Assembly (NCBI GenBank): GCA_029850565.1
Contig: JARCRR010000102.1
Location: 1-5,023 of the forward strand
DNA: 5,023 nucleotides
Origin: Gallionella sp.
Lineage (GTDB): Bacteria; Pseudomonadota; Gammaproteobacteria; Burkholderiales; Gallionellaceae
Reading direction: 5' to 3'
Shown: piece by piece, positions 1 to 5,023 of the stretch
How positions within the stretch are numbered: the stretch's first letter is position 1
Layout of the letters: every line of letters begins with the position of its first letter
Program-made: the position numbers and the translations under genes
The notes under the pieces: model-generated
What the model was told of the DNA's origin: nothing
The model's database searches: none
Seen by the model: only the letters and a program-made list of their open reading frames with translations

Positions 1-286
1 GCAGCAGGTCGGTCTGAACGCACGTGCGCACCATGTTCCCAAACACCTTTCCGGCGGCGAACAGCAACGCGTTGCACTTGCCCGTGCCTTCGTCACCCAA
101 CCCAAGATACTTTTCGCCGACGAACCCACCGGCAATCTGGATGCGGCCACGGGTGCGCAAGTCATCGAGTTAATGCTGGAGTTGAACCGCGCACAAGGCA
201 CGACCTTGATACTCGTCACGCACGATGAATCGCTCGCGAAACGTTGCGGCAAACAATTGCGGCTGGCGGCAGGGCGGGTGGTGTAG
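1..286 (+). CDS. ybbA: ABC transporter ATP-binding protein, YbbA type (C-terminal part, 5' end outside window)
   Basis: This is the nucleotide-binding subunit that would power the membrane permease encoded next to it, acting on the cytoplasmic face of the inner membrane. The reading frame starts at base 2 and shows 94 residues before TAG at 284-286. Visible in order are the ABC signature LSGGEQQR (47-70), Walker B ILFADEP with catalytic Glu (107-127), the D-loop GNLD, and the H-loop His (221-223) in LVTHD. Walker A and the Q-loop lie upstream of the window. LolD/YbbA-type ATPases are about 220-230 residues, so roughly the last 40% is present. The wording around the motifs (ALARAF, TGNLD, LNRAQGTTLILVTHD, then LAKRC and a terminal RLAAGRVV) resembles YbbA more than LolD, and the YbbP-like permease downstream supports this. 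The stop overlaps the next start by one base, so the pair is probably co-transcribed and translationally coupled. LolD or another MacB-class ATPase is the alternative name. Confidence 0.9.
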   Translation, partial: QQVGLNARAHHVPKHLSGGEQQRVALARAFVTQPKILFADEPTGNLDAATGAQVIELMLELNRAQGTTLILVTHDESLAKRCGKQLRLAAGRVV

Positions 287-2874
287 TGAATCTACTTCGT
301 CTTTCATTGAATCTATTGCGCCGCGACTGGCGCGCCGGGGAGTGGCGCGTGTTGTTGCTGGCGCTGGTGTTGGCGGTGGGCAGTCTCGCCACTGTCGGGC
401 TGTTCGCCGACCGTGTACGCCAAGCTTTGCAGCAGCAGGCGCAAAGTCTCATCGGTGCCGATCTGCGCATCACTTCCACACGTCCATTCTCACCGGACTA
501 TCGCAAATCTGCCGAGCGGCAAGGTTTGCAGGTGGTGCAGAGCCGCACCTTCCCCAGCATGGTGGCGCATGGTGAGCGGGTATTGTTGAGCGAGATACAG
601 GCGGTGGAAATGGGCTATCCCTTGCGCGGCAAGATCGAGGTTGATGGGGGAGCAGGTGAATCAACGAGTGTTCCCTCACCCCGGCCCTCTGATGGAGCCA
701 ATAGCCATTCGACTAAGCCCGCGAGCGGGCAAGTCGCTGGTTATCCCGGTGGAAGAGGGAGTAAAACCGAGGGAGAGTGGGGTATTCCCGCGAGCGGCAC
801 GGTGTGGGTAGATGCGCGCTTGTTGCGTCGTCTCGATATGAGCGTGGGCGATGAGATCGGCATCGGCACGCAGCACTTCAAAGTGGCGGCGCGTATCGTG
901 AAAGACATCGACCAGTCTATCGGCTTCGCCAGTTTTGCGCCGCGCGTGTTGCTGAACGAAGCAGATCTGGCATCCACGGGTTTGGTTCAAGAAGGGAGTC
1001 GTATCTCGTACCGCCTGATGATCGCGGGTGATGCGGCGCAGGTGGCTGCGCTAAAGGCGACATTGCAAGAAAGACTGACGGGTAACGAAAAGCTGGAGGA
1101 TGTGCGCGATGCGCGTCCCGAGATCCGCACGGCATTGGAACGCGCCGAACATTTCCTGGGCCTCGCCGCGCTCACGGCGGCCATCCTCGCGGGTGCTGCC
1201 ATGGCATTGGCCGCTCGGCGCTTCGTGTTGCGACATCTGGATGGTGTTGCAGTGATGCGTTGCCTCGGTGCGCAACAGCGGCAGGTGCTGAGACTGTTCC
1301 TGTATCAGTTCATCGTATTGGGTGTGGTGGCGGTGATGCTAGGCGGCTTGCTGGGCTATGCCACGCAAGCGTTGCTGGTGGAGAGCATCGCTTCCATGCG
1401 CGATGCGAGTCTGCCAGCGCCGAGTGTGCTGCCGTTACTCAAGGCTGCAGCCAGCGGTTTCGCCTTGCTGCTGGGTTTTGCTTTCCTGCCTTTGCTGCAA
1501 TTGCGCAAGGTATCGCCGTTGCGCGTGTTGCGTCGCGAGTTGGGGCTGCCGGAAGCCAGCGCCTGGTTGATCTACGGGCTTGCAGTGGGCGTGTTGGCGG
1601 GATTGTTCCTGTGGCATGCGGGTTCGCTGAAACTGGGTTTGGCGGTGTTGGGCGGCTTGCTGGCAGGATTGATCCTGTTCGGCTGGTTGGCTTGGCTGCT
1701 GTTGCGAGGCTTGGCACGATATGCGTCTCTCTTTCAAACGCACTGGCGACAAGCGTTCAGCAACTTGGCGCGCCATGGACGCAGCGCTGCGGTGCAGGTG
1801 GTGGCACTCAGTCTGGGGGGTATGGCCTTGCTGGTGCTGACGCTGGTGCGCGCCGATCTGATGGAAAGTTGGCAGGGAAAGCTGCCGCCCGATGCGCCTA
1901 ACCGATTCGTCGTGAACGTGCAGTCTGATCAATATCAACCGATACTGGACTTTTTTGTGCAACGCGCGTTGCCGGCGCCAGAGCTACAGCCCATGATCAG
2001 AGGAAGGCTGGTCGCCATCAATGATCTTGCAATCAATGGCGACAGTTATCCAGACCCGCGTGCACGTGGACTGGTGGAACGCGAGTTCAATCTATCCTAT
2101 ATGGAGCAGATGCCGACTTGGAACGAGGTCGTCGGCGGCCGGTGGTGGAAGAAAGGCGGCATCGGTGAGCTTTCGGTGGAAGAAGGCATTGCGAAGACAC
2201 TCAACATCAAACTCGGCGACAAACTCACCTACGATGTGGCGGGCAGTCGTTTCACCGCGCAGGTCAGCAATCTGCGCAAGGTGCAGTGGGATTCGATGAA
2301 GGTGAATTTCTTCGTCATCACCACGCCGGAATTGCTCAGGGATTTTCCGACCAGTTACCTCAGCAGTTTCTATTTGCCGCCCGACAAGGCGCGTGTCGGG
2401 GACGAGTTGTCGCGTGCCTTTCCCAACATCCTGCTGATAGATACCGGGGCGGTCATCGCCCAAGTGCGCGGCATCATGGACCAGATCGCACAGACAGTTA
2501 GCGCCGTGTTCCTGTTCACCTTGCTCTCGGGACTGGCGGTCTTGTATGCCGCCCTGCTCGCCACACAGGACGAACGCAGTCATGAAGCGGCAATCCTGCG
2601 CACCTTGGGGGCGGACAGTCGCTATCTGCGCCGATTGCATCTATCCGAGTTCGCCATACTGGGCGGTTTGAGTGGCCTGTTCGCGGCGGCGGGCGCTGTG
2701 TTGCTGGGTTGGGTGTTGGCGCGCTTCGTGTTGGAAGTGCCGTACTCCGGCAACCCGGCGATATGGCTGATCGGTGTGAGTGGCGGTGTGCTGATCGTGA
2801 CGGCATCCGGTTGGCTCTCGACACACTCGGCAGTCAGACTGCCTCCGATGCGGGTGTTACGCGCGGATTATTGA
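286..2874 (+). CDS. ybbP: ABC transporter permease, YbbP type, with two FtsX modules and an in-frame repeat-derived insertion
   Basis: This is the membrane subunit of a MacB/LolCDE-superfamily transporter. YbbAP systems are thought to drive periplasmic handling or extrusion of hydrophobic compounds rather than classic import; the substrate cannot be read here. I chose GTG 286 because it shares its G with the upstream TAG and gives the family-like start (NLLRRDWRAGEWR, then TM1 at about 22-40). The frame stays open upstream to a TTG at 244, but that would add 14 unlikely residues. The protein has 862 residues: a first periplasmic domain, membrane segments near 290-308, 340-358, 385-407, 428-444, 451-476 and 502-522, a second periplasmic domain, and a final FtsX unit with segments near 739-759, 790-815 and 827-845. 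Each FtsX unit has its cytoplasmic loop (MRCLGAQQRQVLRL; LRTLGADSRYLRRL), and the C-terminus LPPMRVLRADY is typical. Residues about 129-164 are Pro/Ser/Gly-rich, unlike the family, and come from the palindromic element at 671-776. No frameshift is seen. Confidence 0.93.
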   Translation: MNLLRLSLNLLRRDWRAGEWRVLLLALVLAVGSLATVGLFADRVRQALQQQAQSLIGADLRITSTRPFSPDYRKSAERQGLQVVQSRTFPSMVAHGERVLLSEIQAVEMGYPLRGKIEVDGGAGESTSVPSPRPSDGANSHSTKPASGQVAGYPGGRGSKTEGEWGIPASGTVWVDARLLRRLDMSVGDEIGIGTQHFKVAARIVKDIDQSIGFASFAPRVLLNEADLASTGLVQEGSRISYRLMIAGDAAQVAALKATLQERLTGNEKLEDVRDARPEIRTALERAEHFLGLAALTAAILAGAAMALAARRFVLRHLDGVAVMRCLGAQQRQVLRLFLYQFIVLGVVAVMLGGLLGYATQALLVESIASMRDASLPAPSVLPLLKAAASGFALLLGFAFLPLLQLRKVSPLRVLRRELGLPEASAWLIYGLAVGVLAGLFLWHAGSLKLGLAVLGGLLAGLILFGWLAWLLLRGLARYASLFQTHWRQAFSNLARHGRSAAVQVVALSLGGMALLVLTLVRADLMESWQGKLPPDAPNRFVVNVQSDQYQPILDFFVQRALPAPELQPMIRGRLVAINDLAINGDSYPDPRARGLVEREFNLSYMEQMPTWNEVVGGRWWKKGGIGELSVEEGIAKTLNIKLGDKLTYDVAGSRFTAQVSNLRKVQWDSMKVNFFVITTPELLRDFPTSYLSSFYLPPDKARVGDELSRAFPNILLIDTGAVIAQVRGIMDQIAQTVSAVFLFTLLSGLAVLYAALLATQDERSHEAAILRTLGADSRYLRRLHLSEFAILGGLSGLFAAAGAVLLGWVLARFVLEVPYSGNPAIWLIGVSGGVLIVTASGWLSTHSAVRLPPMRVLRADY
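671..776. repeat. Imperfect palindromic (REP-like) element embedded in frame in ybbP
   Basis: The segment folds on itself through nested stems that I paired by eye: TCCCTC 672-677 with GAGGGA 769-774; CCCTCT 685-690 with AGAGGG 754-759; ATAGCCA 701-707 with TGGTTAT 738-744 (one G-T pair); CGACT 710-714 with AGTCG 732-736; and GCCCGC 717-722 with GCGGGC 725-730 at the tip. The arms carry the CCCTCACCCC-GGCCCTCT / GAGGGAG style common in short dispersed palindromic repeats of beta- and gammaproteobacteria, usually found between genes. Here it is translated as about 35 residues (near 129-164 of the permease). Between YPLRG and GIPASGTVWVD there are 50 residues, where related permeases, from memory, have about 15. 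It has no coding capacity of its own and would depend on a transposase elsewhere. Assignment to a named repeat family is not possible without a genome search. Confidence 0.72.
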
Positions 2875-2898
2875 GGGTTCCGGACGGAGGAAAAGTCG

Positions 2899-2910
2899 CC
2901 AAAATTTTGG
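2899..2910. promoter_or_regulatory. Perfect 12-bp palindrome CCAAAATTTTGG, possible operator
   Basis: The 12 bases read identically on both strands and lie in the spacer upstream of the polysaccharide export gene. The right half overlaps the proposed -35 hexamer (2907-2912), where a bound repressor or activator could act. The symmetry does not extend beyond 12 bp, and no second copy is seen in the spacer. The AT-rich core could also be chance, and no T-run follows that would make it a terminator. The regulatory role is inference only. Confidence 0.3.
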
Positions 2911-2934
2911 GATATCAACGAGTTCGATTACAAT
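2907..2934 (+). promoter_or_regulatory. Candidate sigma-70 promoter of the polysaccharide export gene
   Basis: The -35 box is TTGGGA (2907-2912, 4 of 6 to TTGACA). A 16-bp spacer follows, then the -10 box TACAAT (2929-2934, 5 of 6 to TATAAT). Transcription would start near 2940, giving a leader of about 55 nt before the ATG at 2997. The position fits a gene that begins a new transcription unit 122 bp after ybbP. Read-through from ybbAP remains possible because no intrinsic terminator is visible between them. Confidence 0.5.
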
Positions 2935-2938
2935 GCGC

Positions 2939-2979
2939 GCCCAATGTCTAGCTTTGGGCAGTCGATTCGCTCAAGCGAA
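2939..2979 (+). other. Two short hairpins in the presumed 5' leader
   Basis: Stem one is GCCCAA 2939-2944 with TTGGGC 2954-2959 and a 9-nt loop. Stem two is TTCGCT 2966-2971 with AGCGAA 2974-2979, realistically 5 bp with a TCAA loop. Both lie between the predicted transcription start and the ribosome binding site, the second ending 8 nt before GAGGA. They may affect transcript stability or translation. Neither is followed by a U-run, so they are not intrinsic terminators, and they match no riboswitch I recognise. Confidence 0.3.
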
Positions 2980-2987
2980 ACCACAAC

Positions 2988-2992
2988 GAGGA
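2988..2992 (+). promoter_or_regulatory. Ribosome binding site GAGGA for the polysaccharide export gene
   Basis: GAGGA lies 4 nt before the ATG at 2997. The spacing is slightly short but workable, and it supports this ATG as the start, since the residues that follow form a clean signal peptide. Confidence 0.6.
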
Positions 2993-2996
2993 TTGA

Positions 2997-5023
2997 ATGA
3001 ATTATTGGAATAACTCACTGCGGGCGATTTTTCTGGGACTCTGTTTGCTGGGTTCCCAATTCGCATATGGAGCGAGTCAGGCTGAGTTGCTGGGGCAACT
3101 TACGCCGGAACAACTGCAAAAGTTGCAACAACTATCACCGGAGCAACGCGCAGCGCTGATGCAGCAAGCCGGAGGTGCTTCTACTCAGTCAAAATCCAAG
3201 CAGATAGGTACGCCAATGGACCTCTCGCCTCGGCAGGTAGGAAAAGGCAGCTTGGAGTCTGATGTCAATAACGTGGCTCCAGATAAAAAACTTTCAACAC
3301 AAGAAGTGGTGAGCGCACCTGTTGCGGAAGTTCCGTTAGAAAAAGTGACATCTCAGCAGTCTGCGGATAAGGTCGAAATCCGCCGCTCCTACGAAGAATT
3401 CATGCGCGAGTCTAAGCCGCTTGAGGTCAACACATCCAATCTGCAACAGTTTGGTTATGACCTTTTTGCATCCGAACCGATCACCTTTGCACCTGTTACG
3501 GATGTACCCGTTCCTCCTGAGTATGTTCTCGGTCCGGGTGACGAGATTAAAGTGCAGTTATACGGCAAGGATAATAAGGATTTAGCGCTGACTGTGGATA
3601 GGGAGGGGGCAGTTTCCTTTCCGCAAATCGGCCCCATCCTGTTGGCGGGATTGGATTTTTCTCAGGCAAAAGCATTACTCGCCGAGCAGATCAAACAAAA
3701 GATGATTGGCGTCTCAGCCAGTATCACCATGGGGCAACTGCGCTCTATCCGTATATTTGCTTTGGGAGATGTATATCGCCCGGGTTCCTACACGGTCAAT
3801 GGCTTGGCTACATTGTCCAATGCATTGTTCGCATCGGGTGGTGTAAAGAAGATTGGCTCCTTGCGCAACATCGAACTAAAACGAAACGGTCGTAAAGTCG
3901 CAACCATCGACCTCTACGATTTTTTATTGAAGGGTGACACCAGCAAAGACGTGCGCCTGTTGCCTGGCGATGTCGTATTCGTACCGTCCATAGGAAAGAC
4001 AATTAGTGTTGCGGGGGAGGTTGTGCGCCCCGCAATCTATGAGATCAAGAATGAAAAAAACGTATCCGATATTCTGAAGTTGGCAGGCGGATTGATGCCC
4101 AAGGCATATCTTGAAAAGGCAATGATCGAGCGGATAGACACCAAAGGCGAGCAGAAAGTTGTTAATTTGTCCTTACTTGGCGATGGTGCAAATGTGCCGG
4201 TGCGTAAGGGCGATGTCATCAAGATATTTTCCGGTACCGAATTTGAAAACAACCAGATACTGATGATCGGCAACCTGAAGCGTCCGGGTAAGTATGCTTG
4301 GGAAAGTGGCATGCGCGTGTCTTCTCTGATTGCCTCCATGGACGATTTGCTGCCGGAGACTTTCCTAGAATATGGAGTCATTGAGCGCGAATCGAAAGAC
4401 ACGCGCGAGCCGATGATGATCCGTTTCAAGTTGGGGGAACTCATTACCCCGCAAGCCAAAGGCGGAGAGCTTGATTTATTGCTTCAAGCGCGTGACCGTG
4501 TGTATGTGTTCAAGCGAGCCAATTTCCGCCAACAACCTAAAGTTAGCATTGCAGGCAGTGTGCAGACACCAGGCGAGTACGAATACAAAAGAAATATGCG
4601 CCTAGCTGATTTGGTTTTGGCAGCGGGGGGCATATTGCGCGAGACCGATCTGGGTTTTGTGGAGGTCTACCGTACCGATCCAGGTACTCGCGATGTGCAA
4701 CTCATCAAAGTGAATCTGGCACTGGCGATGACATCAGATGTTTTGAACGATATTGCGCTACAAGACTTGGATCGCGTAGTGGTGCATTCCATCTATGAAA
4801 GCAAGGAGCACGAGAAAGTCGAGGTGATGGGTGAAGTCCATGCACCCGGCACGTTCGAACTCAGTTTGGGCATGCACCTGTCCGACTTGGTCTTTGCTGC
4901 CGGCAACGTCACCGAGAGGGCTTATCTGAAAAGTGCCGAAATTACGCGCTATACGGTAGAGAACGGACTGAAGCGGGTTTCCGGCCACTTCAACGTCAAT
5001 CTGGAGGCTGCATTGAGTGGAGA
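2997..5023 (+). CDS. Multi-SLBB polysaccharide export protein (Wza-like, 3' end outside window)
   Basis: This is a periplasmic/outer-membrane protein expected to form or line the exit channel for an exopolysaccharide or capsule, partnering with a Wzc-type copolymerase probably encoded downstream. The frame runs without a stop from ATG 2997 to the window edge, giving 675 residues. Residues 1-25 form a signal peptide (hydrophobic 10-20, likely cut after AYG-25). Cys16 is preceded by LGL, not a good lipobox, so lipidation as in E. coli Wza is not indicated. A Q-rich helix (30-58) holds a tandem 11-residue repeat, followed by a polar linker. The family hallmark FGYDLF starts at 152, and the Poly_export domain begins near 174 with EYVLGPGDEIKV. 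SLBB-type repeats start near 252, 335, 421, 515 and 608, each opening with a G-(x)n-PGxY-like strand turn (GDVYRPGSY, GEVVRPAIY, GNLKRPGKY, GSVQTPGEY, GEVHAPGTF). Wza is about 380 residues, so this is the long multi-SLBB form. It has its own promoter and RBS and seems less GC-rich than ybbAP. Confidence 0.92.
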   Translation, partial: MNYWNNSLRAIFLGLCLLGSQFAYGASQAELLGQLTPEQLQKLQQLSPEQRAALMQQAGGASTQSKSKQIGTPMDLSPRQVGKGSLESDVNNVAPDKKLSTQEVVSAPVAEVPLEKVTSQQSADKVEIRRSYEEFMRESKPLEVNTSNLQQFGYDLFASEPITFAPVTDVPVPPEYVLGPGDEIKVQLYGKDNKDLALTVDREGAVSFPQIGPILLAGLDFSQAKALLAEQIKQKMIGVSASITMGQLRSIRIFALGDVYRPGSYTVNGLATLSNALFASGGVKKIGSLRNIELKRNGRKVATIDLYDFLLKGDTSKDVRLLPGDVVFVPSIGKTISVAGEVVRPAIYEIKNEKNVSDILKLAGGLMPKAYLEKAMIERIDTKGEQKVVNLSLLGDGANVPVRKGDVIKIFSGTEFENNQILMIGNLKRPGKYAWESGMRVSSLIASMDDLLPETFLEYGVIERESKDTREPMMIRFKLGELITPQAKGGELDLLLQARDRVYVFKRANFRQQPKVSIAGSVQTPGEYEYKRNMRLADLVLAAGGILRETDLGFVEVYRTDPGTRDVQLIKVNLALAMTSDVLNDIALQDLDRVVVHSIYESKEHEKVEVMGEVHAPGTFELSLGMHLSDLVFAAGNVTERAYLKSAEITRYTVENGLKRVSGHFNVNLEAALSG

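Noticed and set aside
244..285. Upstream TTG start for ybbP at 244
   Set aside because: It would add 14 Gly/Ala-rich residues overlapping the end of ybbA. GTG 286, coupled to the ybbA stop, gives the expected family N-terminus.
225..575. 116-residue + strand open frame over the ybbA/ybbP junction
   Set aside because: It overlaps ybbP in another frame, has Arg/Ala/His-rich composition typical of a shadow of GC-rich coding DNA, and shows no domain.
671..776. CRISPR repeat or structured RNA gene
   Set aside because: It is a single self-complementary unit with no spacer-repeat series, and it lies in frame in an intact gene, so a repeat insertion explains it better.
1260..1901. 213-residue + strand open frame inside ybbP
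   Set aside because: It is a shadow frame of the permease; the permease frame carries the membrane segments and FtsX motifs over the same bases.
1435..1962. 175-residue - strand open frame
   Set aside because: Gln/Arg/His-rich antisense shadow of leucine-rich membrane segments, with no recognisable domain.
2092..2640. 182-residue - strand open frame
   Set aside because: Antisense to the second periplasmic domain of YbbP, with no motif or ribosome binding site to support it.
2875..2910. Intrinsic terminator after ybbP
   Set aside because: The only symmetry is the AT-rich CCAAAATTTTGG palindrome, which lacks a GC-rich stem and a following T-run.
4037..4459. 140-residue - strand open frame inside the SLBB gene
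   Set aside because: Antisense to clear SLBB repeats 2 and 3 and best explained as a chance frame.

Overview
The window reads as a stretch of proteobacterial chromosome, most likely betaproteobacterial. This is an inference from codon style, the YbbA/YbbP gene pair, the promoter style and the type of palindromic repeat; no marker gene fixes the taxon. All three genes lie on the + strand.

Region 1 (1-2874) is an ABC transporter of the YbbA-YbbP type (MacB/LolCDE superfamily). The C-terminal 94 residues of the ATPase are present and end at a TAG that shares its last G with the GTG start of the permease, so the two genes are translationally coupled. The permease is an 862-residue protein with two FtsX-type membrane modules. 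Its first periplasmic domain carries an extra stretch of about 35 residues. These are encoded by a roughly 105-bp imperfect palindrome (about 671-776) that resembles an intergenic repeat which has become part of the reading frame. This is the most unusual feature of the window.

Region 2 (2875-2996) is a 122-bp spacer with no convincing intrinsic terminator. It holds a plausible sigma-70 promoter (TTGGGA, 16 bp, TACAAT), a perfect 12-bp palindrome touching the -35 box, two short hairpins in the presumed leader, and a GAGGA ribosome binding site.

Region 3 (2997-5023, running off the window) is a long open gene for an exported polysaccharide export protein of the Wza-like/SLBB class. It has a signal peptide, a Q-rich N-terminal segment with a tandem 11-residue repeat, a Poly_export domain and five SLBB-type repeats before the edge. 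It probably opens an exopolysaccharide or capsule gene cluster under its own promoter. It looks less GC-rich than the transporter genes, which fits a boundary between housekeeping and accessory DNA.

I see no tRNA, rRNA, CRISPR array, transposase gene or clearly novel multi-gene system here.
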